Shown here: positions 7,185 to 15,800 of the stretch, one piece after another | How positions within the stretch are numbered: position 1 is the stretch's first letter | How the letters are laid out: each line of letters starts with the position of its first letter | Source of the DNA: an uncultured Actinomycetes bacterium | GTDB taxonomy: Bacteria; Actinomycetota; Thermoleophilia; Solirubrobacterales; Solirubrobacteraceae | DNA length: 20,343 bases | Assembly (NCBI GenBank): GCA_937888775.1 | Contig: CALAQT010000413.1 | Coordinates: 1-20,343 of the forward strand | Reading direction: 5' to 3' | Notes under the pieces: model-generated | Told to the model about the DNA's origin: nothing | The model's input: only the letters and a program-made list of their open reading frames with translations | Databases searched by the model: none | Made by a program: the position numbers and the translations under genes

Positions 7185-7485
7185 TCAGGCTCGAGTCCGT
7201 TGGGCCGCCGGCGCCGGCACGGTATGGATGTCGTTGCCCAATCGCATCGTCAGCGTCCCCTGGGTGACGAGGTAAACCTCTTCAATCTCTTCGTGAAAGT
7301 GGCCGGTATGGTGCTCGAAGTCCGAATGCGCCGGCACCCGGATCAAGGTGACGGTGAGCCGGCTGCAGCCCAGCGTGTTGGTGAGACTGCGGAACTCCCG
7401 GGAACTCGGATCCAGCATAGGGGTTCGGCACGTCGTCGGGGTCGACGATCGAGTAACCCGTGGGGTCATCGCTATTTGTGGTCAT
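7185..7485 (-). pseudogene. Frameshifted and shortened cupin gene
   Basis: From ATG 7485 one frame reads MTTNSDDPTGYSIVDPDD and on to NPYAGSEF; the continuation is in the next frame: FRSLTNTLGCSRLTVTLIRV, then HTGHFHEEIEEVYLVTQGTL and MRLGNDIHTVPA. Together they make the N-terminal part and first cupin motif (His, His, Glu, Glu) of a small single-domain cupin. The shift lies at a 10-bp near-tandem duplication (GAGTTCC at 7401-7407 and 7391-7397). Removing ten bases restores one continuous frame. The second cupin motif is also missing: the frame stops at 7185, soon after the first. The gene therefore looks dead, unless the duplication is a sequencing artefact. Cupins of this type usually bind a metal and have varied roles, so function is unassignable. 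Confidence 0.7.
7391..7407 (-). repeat. 10-bp-period direct repeat causing the cupin frameshift
   Basis: GAGTTCC occurs twice with ten-base spacing on the minus strand (7407-7401 and 7397-7391). It sits exactly where the cupin reading frame changes, so slippage duplication is the likely cause. Confidence 0.7.
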
Positions 7486-7680
7486 GGGCCTTGGAGCTAC
7501 CCACCATCGGCGCCGTGACGATGCTGAAGGTGATCCCCGAACTTCCCGAGGCCGAAAGCGCCCGAGCCCGACGCTCGAGCCTGCGCTTGGCCGCCGATTG
7601 CCGTGGTTGGCGATCGCGACACCTACCGTTGGTTGCGAGCGTGCGGCACCGGCGTGCGGGACGACTCAGCCTGGGCGAGC

Positions 7681-7797
7681 CGGGCGAACATCTACAGAAA
7701 GCTGGACGCTCCCGACCGCGCACGCGCCGTCCGCAAAGGCTCTGCGTTGCGGGTTGATCTGTTAGGAGGAGCCGCGACACCAGGCGTTTCCGCCTAA
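7681..7797 (+). pseudogene. Possible tail of a LuxR-type regulator
   Basis: The plus-strand frame reads RANIYRKLDAPDRARAVRKG, then SALRVDLLGG. This resembles the last helix of LuxR/MalT-type DNA-binding domains (NIYRKLxVxxRxxAV). The preceding residues do not match the recognition helix, and no start or upstream domain is found, so at best this is a small relic. The similarity covers only about 16 residues and may be chance. Confidence 0.2.
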
Positions 7798-7804
7798 CCG
7801 ACAA

Positions 7805-9310
7805 CTAACCACATACTCCGCTCGGCCGGCGCGGGCGCCCAGGCCGCTGGTGAGGCATTGAGATCCTGGCCGGCAGGGGGTATGGCTTGGCCGGGCCCGA
7901 GATGCACGGACCGGTCGTCACGAGCGGCGAGGTGTCCGACGTCGTCGGTAGCCGGGGAATGGAGAAGTTGGGAGGGGAAGCGAAGTTGAAAGCGCTTGTC
8001 AAGTCCCGGGTGACCGAACGCCGCCAGTGGCTGAGGTTCGGCACCTCGGCGCCGAACCGCCGCTCGATGAGCCGCAGCACCGAGGTGTGGTCGAAGACGT
8101 CCGAGCACACCAGGCCGCCGCGGGTCCACGGGGAGACGATGATCGCGGGGACGCGGAAGCCGAGGCCGATCGGTCCGCGGATCCCGCGCGCATGCGCGGG
8201 CAACCGCCGGACCGTGAGATACTCGCCCGGCGTTCCAGGTGGTGGTGTTGGAGGAGCGACGTGATCGAAGAACCCGCCGTTCTCATCGTGGCTGATGATC
8301 ACCACGGTCTTACGCCAGATCTGTGGACGGCGCCAGATCGCGCGTAGCACTTGATCGACCGCGAACTCGCCCGCGGCGGGTGGAAAACCGGGATGCTCCG
8401 ACTGCCCGAACGCGACCTGAATCCAGGAGACGGCCGGCAGCTGGTTGTGCTCCAGATCGGTCTCGAAATCGGCTGGGTACGTGGGCTGGATCCCGAACCG
8501 GTTGAGCTCCGGATCCGTGTGAAACTGCCGAAAGGCAGGGAAGGGACTGTCGAGCTGGCCGCTGGGGGCGGTATAGCTCTTCCAGGAGACCCCGTGTGCC
8601 CGCAACTGCTCCGGCATCGTCGTCCAGCGGAAGTCGCCGGCCAGGCCCTGCCCATTGAAGACGGTCTCGATGCAGGGGCCGCCGCGCCTTCTGGCCGGGT
8701 CCAGCGTCGCAGAGACCGAGTACACGCGATTCGGTTCGGTAGGCCCGATCACCGAGCAGAAGAACATGTCGCAGAGCGTGAACTCTCGGGCCAGGGCCCA
8801 GAAGTAGGGGATGTCCTGCTGCTCGTAGTAACCCATCACGTTGACCGCGAGAGCTCCGTCGTATTGCGGGCGCGAATGCACCTCGTAGAAACGGTCGTTG
8901 CGCCCGTGGTTCCAGCTCAGGTGCTGGGGCGCCCAATCGTGGTTGGGCTGACTGATGTTGCCGAGGCACTGACCGATCGGCTTGCGTCCGTCGAGGTGGA
9001 ACGGCAGGAGATGGCCGTTGCGCGACGCGCGGCCGTGATAACCGGGCTGGGCGAAGGCCTGGCGACTCTGATGGTCGCCGAAGCCGCGGACGCCGGGGAA
9101 CGTGCCAAAGAACGAGTCAAAGGAGCGGTTCTCCTGCATCAGGACGACGATGTGCTCGATGTCGTTCAGCCGGCCGCGGCACCCCAGCGTGCGTGCGCCC
9201 GCCGGCGCGAGCTGTCCCGCAAGCGACAGTTCTCCGATCAGTCCGGTCAGACCAAGGGCCGCTCCGCCCTTGAGCAGATCGCGACGAGTGACATCCGGCG
9301 CCCTCAGCAT
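7805..9310 (-). CDS. Tat-exported phosphoesterase, phospholipase C / acid phosphatase family
   Basis: A 501-residue protein from ATG 9310, preceded by GGAG five bases upstream. The N-terminus has a twin-arginine signal (TRRDLLKGGAALGLTGL, residues 8-24), so it should be exported folded. Residues 53-70 carry the family hallmark HIVVLMQENRSFDSFFGT; Glu60 and Asn61 should bind the catalytic metals or act in phosphoryl transfer. The second metal-binding motif SHDENGGFFDHV lies at 340-351. The length fits the single catalytic domain; the C-terminal beta domains of the longer haemolytic phospholipases C are absent, and the tail is Pro/Arg-rich. The likely role is hydrolysis of phosphodiesters or phosphomonoesters outside the cell, possibly for phosphate scavenging. 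The frame runs on upstream to 9697, but that part is Arg-rich and lacks homology. It lies 257 bases after the gamma-glutamyltransferase gene on the same strand. Confidence 0.9.
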   Translation of the reverse strand: MLRAPDVTRRDLLKGGAALGLTGLIGELSLAGQLAPAGARTLGCRGRLNDIEHIVVLMQENRSFDSFFGTFPGVRGFGDHQSRQAFAQPGYHGRASRNGHLLPFHLDGRKPIGQCLGNISQPNHDWAPQHLSWNHGRNDRFYEVHSRPQYDGALAVNVMGYYEQQDIPYFWALAREFTLCDMFFCSVIGPTEPNRVYSVSATLDPARRRGGPCIETVFNGQGLAGDFRWTTMPEQLRAHGVSWKSYTAPSGQLDSPFPAFRQFHTDPELNRFGIQPTYPADFETDLEHNQLPAVSWIQVAFGQSEHPGFPPAAGEFAVDQVLRAIWRRPQIWRKTVVIISHDENGGFFDHVAPPTPPPGTPGEYLTVRRLPAHARGIRGPIGLGFRVPAIIVSPWTRGGLVCSDVFDHTSVLRLIERRFGAEVPNLSHWRRSVTRDLTSAFNFASPPNFSIPRLPTTSDTSPLVTTGPCISGPAKPYPLPARISMPHQRPGRPRRPSGVCG

Positions 9311-9483
9311 GAGTCTCCGATCCGTTGGGTAAGCGAGGCGACATCGTAGTCGCGTCGCTTGATCCGGTCCCCCCTGACGCGCTCGCCGTTCAGAACCAGC
9401 CGCGCTCGCTGACCGTGTGTCCGAGCGCCGGCGCGGAGGTCGCGAAGCCCTCAGGCCAACGTTAGCGGCCCGTGCCGGCCGGG

Positions 9484-9528
9484 CAAACGTCACGCCGGAC
9501 ACCGTCGGCTGCACCGACGTCACGTTTG
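9484..9528. promoter_or_regulatory. Nested inverted repeat between ggt and the phosphoesterase gene
   Basis: CAAACGTCACG (9484-9494) is mirrored by CGTCACGTTTG (9518-9528) with one mismatch. Inside lies a perfect 6-bp stem CGTCGG/CCGACG (9503-9508, 9514-9519) with a 5-base loop. ACGTCACG also recurs directly at 9487 and 9517, 30 bp apart. It could be a terminator for the upstream minus-strand unit or an operator for the phosphoesterase; the sequence does not decide. Confidence 0.35.
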
Positions 9529-9567
9529 ACCGCGGCCCTCCCAACCACGCCGGCGCACAGGCGCCGT

Positions 9568-11172
9568 CTAGAGGCCGATCGCGACGCCGTCGAGGCGCGA
9601 GTCCGTCGCGCCTTCCAGCGAACCGTGGTCGCGATGGAAGCGGATCATCTGGGCGCTGCCCTTGAAGCTCCGCACGAAGGCATGCGGCGACGTCCAATCG
9701 CTCGGCGGGGAGTCGCCGGTGACCCGTTGGTGACCACGTCGCTCAAGGTCGGCAACCAGCTCCGGGTCGAGCGTGTCCTCGAAGGCGACGTCGTCTCCCT
9801 CGAGGATCCTGTAGCGCGGGGAGTCGATTGCCCTCTGGAGGCCCATGCCCAGATCAAGGACGTCGACGAGGAGCTGGACGTGGCCCTGCGGCTGCATGTT
9901 TCCCCCCATGCACCCGAACACTAGCTCCGGGCGACCGTCGCGCAGGGCCATCGCCGGCAGGATGCTGTGGCGGGGTCGGCGTCCGGGCGCGATCAGGTTA
10001 GGACTCTCGGGCACGAGTGAGAACGCGGCGCCGCGGTTGTGCATGATCACCCCGGTGCTGCCTGCGACCACGCCGGCGCCGAAGACGTCCGAGATGCTCG
10101 TGATCAGCGAGACGGCGTTGCCGGCCGCGTCGACGACGCACAGGTAAGTCGTGTCGCCGTGGGCGCTTGCCGTAAGCGGCCGTCTTCTCGCCGTCTGGCG
10201 ATCGATCCGCTCGCGCAGATCCGCGAGCGCCGACTCGGTGAGAAGCGAGGCCACATCGACCTCGACGCAGCGGGGGTCGCCGACCCGCAGAACGGCCTCC
10301 TCGAACCCGATCCGGGTCGCCTCGATCTCGAGGTGCATTCGATCGGCCGGCGAGAGCGAGCCGAGGTCGTCAAAGGAAAGGATGCCGAGCGCCACCAGCG
10401 CGACGATGCCCTGGCCGTTCGGAGGCATCTCCAGGATCCGCCGGCCGCGGTACTCGAGGCTGATCGGCTCGACCCACTCGGCGCGCTGCGACGCGAGATC
10501 GGCCTCAGTGAGGGCCCCGCCCCCGTCCGAGCAGGCGCGAACGATCTCCCGCGAAACCGGACCCGCGTAGAAGCCCTCGCGGCCTTCGCGGCCAAAGATC
10601 TCCCAGGTGTCGGCGAGTTCGGGGTGGCGGAACCGCTGTCCCGGCGCTGGCGCCCGGCCGTCGACGAGATACCCGGCGGCCCCGAACTGCTCGAGCTTGC
10701 CCGCGCCGTATGCCCACACGCGCGCGATTGATTCCCCTACGGGAAAGCCGTCGCGGGCGAACGCGACCGCCGGAGCGACCAGCTCGGCGAGCGGCCGCGT
10801 CGCGAAGCGCTCGTGGAGCGCGCTGTAGCCGTCGCAGGCCCCCGGCACGGTGACCGTCTCCCATCCGGCCTGCGTCATCGTCTTGCGGCCGGCGAAGCGG
10901 CCGGCGGTCAAACCCACCGGGCAGCGGCCACTGGCGTTGAGGCCGTGGACGCGCTGGTCATCCTCCCACCACACCATCGCCCACATGTCTCCGCCGAGCC
11001 CGTTCATCATCGGCTCGACGACACCCACGACCGCCGCGGTCGCGAGCGCCGCATCGACTGCGTTACCGCCGTCGGCGAGGATCCTGAGTCCCGCTTGTGT
11101 CGCGAGCGGCGAGCTCGTCGCCACCAACCCGCCGGAGGCGAACACCGAGGAGCGGTGGTCGAAGTCGCCCAT
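9568..11172 (-). CDS. ggt: Gamma-glutamyltransferase family protein
   Basis: A 534-residue N-terminal nucleophile hydrolase precursor. The large-subunit part begins VATSSPLATQAGLRILADGG with NAVDAALATAAV and MNGLGGDMW, as in the family. Autocleavage should occur before Thr341 in AHGDTTYLCVVDAAGNAVSL, making that threonine the nucleophile of the small subunit. PGRRPRHSILPAM and VFGCMGGNMQPQGHVQLL correspond to the small-subunit substrate region. No signal peptide is visible from ATG 11172, so a cytoplasmic acylase- or GGT-like enzyme is likelier than the secreted E. coli type. Substrates could be glutathione-like gamma-glutamyl compounds or acylated amines. The gene starts 13 bases after the bicupin stop, so the two are cotranscribed. 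No strong Shine-Dalgarno is visible (GGGGCGGTAG), which fits coupling. Confidence 0.92.
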   Translation of the reverse strand: MGDFDHRSSVFASGGLVATSSPLATQAGLRILADGGNAVDAALATAAVVGVVEPMMNGLGGDMWAMVWWEDDQRVHGLNASGRCPVGLTAGRFAGRKTMTQAGWETVTVPGACDGYSALHERFATRPLAELVAPAVAFARDGFPVGESIARVWAYGAGKLEQFGAAGYLVDGRAPAPGQRFRHPELADTWEIFGREGREGFYAGPVSREIVRACSDGGGALTEADLASQRAEWVEPISLEYRGRRILEMPPNGQGIVALVALGILSFDDLGSLSPADRMHLEIEATRIGFEEAVLRVGDPRCVEVDVASLLTESALADLRERIDRQTARRRPLTASAHGDTTYLCVVDAAGNAVSLITSISDVFGAGVVAGSTGVIMHNRGAAFSLVPESPNLIAPGRRPRHSILPAMALRDGRPELVFGCMGGNMQPQGHVQLLVDVLDLGMGLQRAIDSPRYRILEGDDVAFEDTLDPELVADLERRGHQRVTGDSPPSDWTSPHAFVRSFKGSAQMIRFHRDHGSLEGATDSRLDGVAIGL

Positions 11173-11185
11173 TTCTACCGCCCCA

Positions 11186-12229
11186 TCAGGGATCGACCGG
11201 GTTGCGCTTCTCCACGATCAGTAGATCGCTCGGCATCGGTGGCAATGATGGGAGCGCTGCGGCCGGCATGCCCAGCGTCGGCGCCAGGATCCGGCGCGGG
11301 TAGGCGTCGGCGCTGCCCGTGTAGCCGATATCACGCACCTCGGCTTGGTCGAAGAAGACCAGGAAGTGCGTCTCCTCGTCTCCGAGGTTCTCAATGTGAT
11401 GCGGAAAGGCCCGCGGGATGAAGTAGACGTCGCCCGACGCGAGCTTGTACGTGTCGACTGACCCGTCGGCGCTCTTGACGGTCATGCGCGCACGCCCGGT
11501 ATGCACGTACCCCAGCTCGGCCGTGACCGGGTGCCAGTGAGGCTCTCGCATCCCGTCGCCCTCGATCCGCAACGAGTACATCGCCAACTCGTCGAGCGCA
11601 GGCCAGGTGTCGAGTCGCGCGGTCTTGAGCTTGCCGTACCCGTTGTCGACCCGCGGTGACATGCCCTCGAGATCGAGCTTGAGCTCATTCGGGTAGCTCG
11701 CCGATTTCACGAGCTCCGGCGTCCCATCGACCCTGCCGGCGAACAGGTCCTCGGGCCCCTTGGGCAGGCCGGCGAGTGCATCGGCAGACAATCCCCAGGC
11801 GTTGCCCATCACGTTGGGCGTCAACATGCCGACCGAGCCCGAGAGGCCGAAGTCCTGGGGCTGCTCGTGCGAGAAGACAACGATAACCTCGGCCTGCGCG
11901 TCGCCGATGTTCTCGAGAGCGTGGAGTGCGCCGGAGGGCACGAAGAACATCTGCCCCGCCGAGATCGTGAAGCTCGCATGCTCGTTGGAGTCGCCGAACA
12001 CGGTAACCAGGAGCTCACCCCCCAAGCAGTAGCCCAGCTCGTTGGCATTCGCGTGCCAGTGTGGCTCGCGAAACCCAGCCGCCTCGAGAGTCAGTCGGGC
12101 CAGCGACATGCGCTTCAGGATCGGAAAGTTGTCGCTGCGGACCTGCGTCCGAGCGCTGTAGGGAGTCGAGACCTGCGGCGCAGTCTCACCCAGGTGAAAG
12201 ACATGCTTGCTCAAATCGGTTGTCCCCAA
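11186..12229 (-). CDS. Bicupin, oxalate decarboxylase-like
   Basis: A 347-residue protein with two cupin domains. Each has the same metal motif: REPHWHANANELGY (His57, His59, Glu64, with His103 later) and REPHWHPVTAELGY (His231, His233, Glu238, with His277 or His278 later). This is the layout of the oxalate decarboxylase family, usually a manganese enzyme with both sites occupied. The family also contains proteins of other or no known activity, so oxalate as substrate is not proven, and I did not find a clear SENST-type lid loop. The start is TTG 12229: an in-frame TGA lies shortly upstream and no ATG or GTG fits. No signal peptide is seen. It leads the two-gene unit with the gamma-glutamyltransferase. 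Confidence 0.85.
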   Translation of the reverse strand: MGTTDLSKHVFHLGETAPQVSTPYSARTQVRSDNFPILKRMSLARLTLEAAGFREPHWHANANELGYCLGGELLVTVFGDSNEHASFTISAGQMFFVPSGALHALENIGDAQAEVIVVFSHEQPQDFGLSGSVGMLTPNVMGNAWGLSADALAGLPKGPEDLFAGRVDGTPELVKSASYPNELKLDLEGMSPRVDNGYGKLKTARLDTWPALDELAMYSLRIEGDGMREPHWHPVTAELGYVHTGRARMTVKSADGSVDTYKLASGDVYFIPRAFPHHIENLGDEETHFLVFFDQAEVRDIGYTGSADAYPRRILAPTLGMPAAALPSLPPMPSDLLIVEKRNPVDP

Positions 12230-12375
12230 AGATCAGATCGGCTTGCTGCGACGTCGCAGCGATCGAGTCGGAGTATCTCAGGAAGCCCTCTGCGTGCGCG
12301 CTCTCTCGCGGCCTGTGCGACGATCCGGTCACACCTCCGGCAGCGTCCCGTTCTAGGTCTAGGAGCTGTACCCGG

Positions 12376-12597
12376 GGCCCCAATGTCCCGCAGCCGCTCA
12401 GCATCATGCTCGAGCGGTCAGAGCAATCCGCCGAACAGCACGCCCGCGAGATCCTGGCGCTCACCAAGCTCAATTGGAACAACAGTCGACTCGACGGACG
12501 GCGTGCCAAGCCGCGCCGATCCAGCCCGGTCTGGTGCAGCGCGCGGCGAGACTCGCGTTTGGCGAATTCCAGGACTACGCTCCAGCGCCGGTCAAGA
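12376..12597 (+). pseudogene. Probable relic of a prokaryotic Argonaute C-terminus (PIWI tail)
   Basis: The plus-strand frame from 12376 reads GPNVPQPLSIMLERSEQSAEQ, then HAREILALTKLNWNNSRLDG up to about 12498. LALTKLNWNN after a Pro-Leu strand and an amphipathic helix is a hallmark of the end of PIWI domains in prokaryotic Argonautes. The continuation changes frame near 12500: APIQPGLVQRAARLAFGEFQ resembles the PIT-xxx-AR-xxG segment that normally follows. No upstream PIWI catalytic residues, MID or PAZ parts were found; the preceding sequence is the antisense of the bicupin gene. It is a fragment with a frameshift, so inactive. The resemblance is recalled, not searched. Confidence 0.35.
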
Positions 12598-12843
12598 CCT
12601 GCTTCGTGTCGGCGCGGTCCTTTGCGCCGCACTGCCTCCATGAAATGTTCCGCTCCCTGCCGGAGCAGCAGTCGCTCAGTGTCGAGGTCCTGCTTCTGCT
12701 GCTCGTCATTTGGAGCAGTCAGGCCGTTGGTCTTGCGAGCGCTGTCCGTCGATCGATCGCGTTCCGTCTGTTAGCTCATGGCCGCCACCACCTGCTGGTC
12801 GCGCACCCGTCGAGCACAAAGCAAGCTGTTGTATGCGGGCGCC
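12598..12843. other. Stretch without a convincing gene
   Basis: Between the Argonaute-like relic and the end of the large regulator no firm gene is visible. A minus-strand frame around 12770-12640 reads fairly protein-like (NDEQQKQDLDTERLLLRQGA) but has no start near its beginning and no family I recognise. The plus-strand frame here contains a Leu-rich run (SVEVLLLLLVIW). Confidence 0.4.
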
Positions 12844-15800
12844 CTATGCGCTCGCGTCCAACTTGCTGAGCAGTGTTTGCGCCACCGCGACGCCTGGGAG
12901 GTCGCCCTTTCGCCCATAGAGTTCGAGCGCGGCCTGTGCTTCGGCGGCGGCTTGGTTCTGGCGCCCGAGCGCTGTCAGCACCTCGGCGAGGGTCAGCCTC
13001 GCCCCGGCATGCTGTAGCAGGTTGTCGGTGGGCAGCGCGCACTGGACGGCGCTGCGGGCGCAGCGCTCGGCGGCTTCGTCGTCGCGGCTAGCCAGCGCGA
13101 TGCGGGCCTGCACGCGGTGAGTGACGATGTGGTTGAGGATGTCGTCGGGTTTGGTCAGCTCGTCGGCGATGGCGATCGCTGCCAGCGCGGCGGCGTGATC
13201 GCCACCGAGCGCGTGAGCTTCGGCCAGGAATGCTTGCATCGTCGAGCGGACCCCGCTCTCGCCATGTTGTTCGAGGATGGCGTCGCCCTGCTGGAGCGCG
13301 GGCAGCGCGCCCGCGGGATTGCCGGCCGAGAACTCGGTCATGGCCTGATCGATGGCGCACCGAGCCGCGTCGCTGGTCATTCCAAGCGCCTCAAGGTCGG
13401 CCATCGCGCTCTGTGTTCGTTGGCGAGCCTGCTCGAAGCGTCCGTCGAGCCGGCAGACGGTGGCGCGTCCGCGCTTGACCGCGGCCGCCAGGTAGGGGCC
13501 GGGGTCCCCGCGCTGGATCGTCTCCAGCTCGCGTGCGACCTCGCGGGCATGTCGCGGACCCCAGATCAGCGTCGAGATGTAGGCGGCGAGCGCTCGCGCG
13601 CGCATCCCCTCCTCGCCGGCGGCACGGGCGTGCTCGGCCGCACGCTTCGCCTCCTCGCCGGCGGCGCTCGCCCGGCAGGAAGCCCATTGCGCCCTCCAGC
13701 CCCAGAGGTGGGCCATCGCGACTCCCCGCTCTTCGCCCGCCCGCTCGAGTCGCTGGCGCATCTCGGCGAGCGCCACGGTGCTCGTCTGCGTGGTCGCCTC
13801 GTCGGGGCGCGCGTAGTAGAGCCGTTCCAGCCGCGTGAGGCGAGCGAGCGCGGCCGCGCCGGGGTCGCGCTCGGCGAGCGCCAACAGCTCCTCGGCGCGG
13901 GCATACTCGCCCCGACTGACCAGTTGATCGGCGAGATCGGCGGCGATCCTGGCGCTCAGCGCGGTCTGCGCCGGGGCGAGCGCCAGCGCCCGCTCGAGCA
14001 GGTTGCGGCCAGCGGCAACATCGCCGCGGCTGCCCGCCCGCCGCCCAGCATCGTGCAGGTGCTCGGCGGCCCGGCGCGCCGGCTCGGGGTCGCCGTCTCG
14101 TCCGAGCTCGCGCGCGTAACGCACCGCCTGCTCCAGATGCCAGCCGGCGATCTCATCGAGCTCTGCCAGGCCGCGACCGGCCTTCTCGAGCCAGTCGGCG
14201 AACCGCTGGTGAAGCTCAGCGCGGGTGGCCTTAGGCAGCCCGTCATAGGCGGCGTCGCGGATCAGCAGGTGGTGAAAGCGGAATGCCTCATCGCCCTCAA
14301 GCGTCGGCGGGTGGGGGCGGATCAGTTCCTTGCGCACCAAACCCGCCAGCCGCAAGTCGAGCTCCGCCGGCGGGCCCTCGTCGCCGAGCGTAAGGAGAGA
14401 GGTGCGATGAAACACCTCGCCTTCCACGGCACCGTGCTCCAACAGCTCACGCTCTTCGACCGGGAGACGATCGAGCCTTGCCGCAAGCAGCGCCTGGATC
14501 GTGGACGGGACCGCCAACGTGCCACGGTCGCGCGCGAGCGCGACCATCTCCTCCAAGAACAGCGGGTAGCCCTCGCTGGCGGCGATCACCCGCGCCCGGG
14601 CCTCGCGGTCAAGATCCCCATCGAGCTGGTCGAGCAGCGTCTCGCATTGCGACGCGGCGAGCGGCGCCAACAGCACCGTAGTGGCGTTTAGCTTGCCGCC
14701 ACCCCACGCGGGTCGATCCTCGAGCAGCTCGGGGCGGGCCGTGCATAGGAGGAGGATCGGCGCGCCACGGGAAAGGTCCGCCACGTGGTCAAGCAGATCG
14801 AGCAGCATCGGCTCGCCCCACTGCAGATCATCCACATGCAGGATCACTGGACGCTCGAGCGCGAGGGATTCCAGCAGCCTGCGAATCGCGAAGAACAGCT
14901 CTTCCGGGGTCGCGGCACCGCCGCTGCGGAGCAACTCCAGCACCGCCTGCGCGGGCTTCGCGACCGGGGTCAACGCCTCGATCAGCGGCCAGAAGGTGAT
15001 TCCCTCGCCGTAATGCAGACAACGCCCTGACAACACCGTTGCGGCATCGCCGAGCGAGGCGAAGAGCTCAGAGACCAGCCGGGACTTCCCCACGCCCGCC
15101 GCGCCGAGCAGCGTGAACAACAGACAACCAGAGTCGTTGACCGCCCGCTCCCACGCGGCACGCAAGACTCCCGGCTCTCCGTCCCTGCCGACCAGCGGCG
15201 TCTCGAAGTGACGCTTGATGCCTGGCGCGACCGGATCGACCAGCAACAGCCGAAAAGCACGAACCGACACCGACTTGCCCTTCACCACCAGCGGCTCGAG
15301 CGGCTCGACCTGCACCGCGTCACGAACCAAACGAACGGTCTCCTCGCCAAGCACAATCTCCCCAGGCGCGGTGGCCTGCCCAAATCGAGCCGCGACATTC
15401 ACGCCGTCGCCGATCGCCAGATTCTCACCCTCCCCGACGAACACAAGGCCCGTGTTCACCGCGGCGCGAAAACTCAGCGCCACCCCGACCTCCGCGGCCA
15501 CCCCGGCGAGCCGCTCCCGGATCTCGGCCGCCGCGCGCACCGCCCGCAACGCGTCATCCTCACGCACCTGTGGGATCCCAAACACGGCCAGGACCGCGTC
15601 ACCGACGAACTTGTCCACCGTACCGCCATGGCGCTCGATCACCGTACGCAGCTCCCACCAACAGCGGCTCATCACCCCGTGTAACGCCTCGGGATCAAGC
15701 TCCTCCCCCAGCGCTGTGGACCCCGTCACATCACAGACCAGCGCCGTCACCACCTTGCGCCTCTGTGCCGACGGCGTTTCCGGACGCGCCAGCACGGTAG

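Noticed and set aside
8351..9349. 332-codon plus-strand frame opposite the phosphoesterase
   Set aside because: It is the antisense of a gene with clear catalytic motifs, and its translation matches no family.
11867..12643. 258-codon plus-strand frame across the bicupin start
   Set aside because: Mostly antisense of the bicupin. The only interesting part (Argonaute-like) is in a different frame.
13117..14691. 524-codon plus-strand frame opposite the TPR part of the large regulator
   Set aside because: Antisense shadow of a strongly supported gene, with no recognisable domain.
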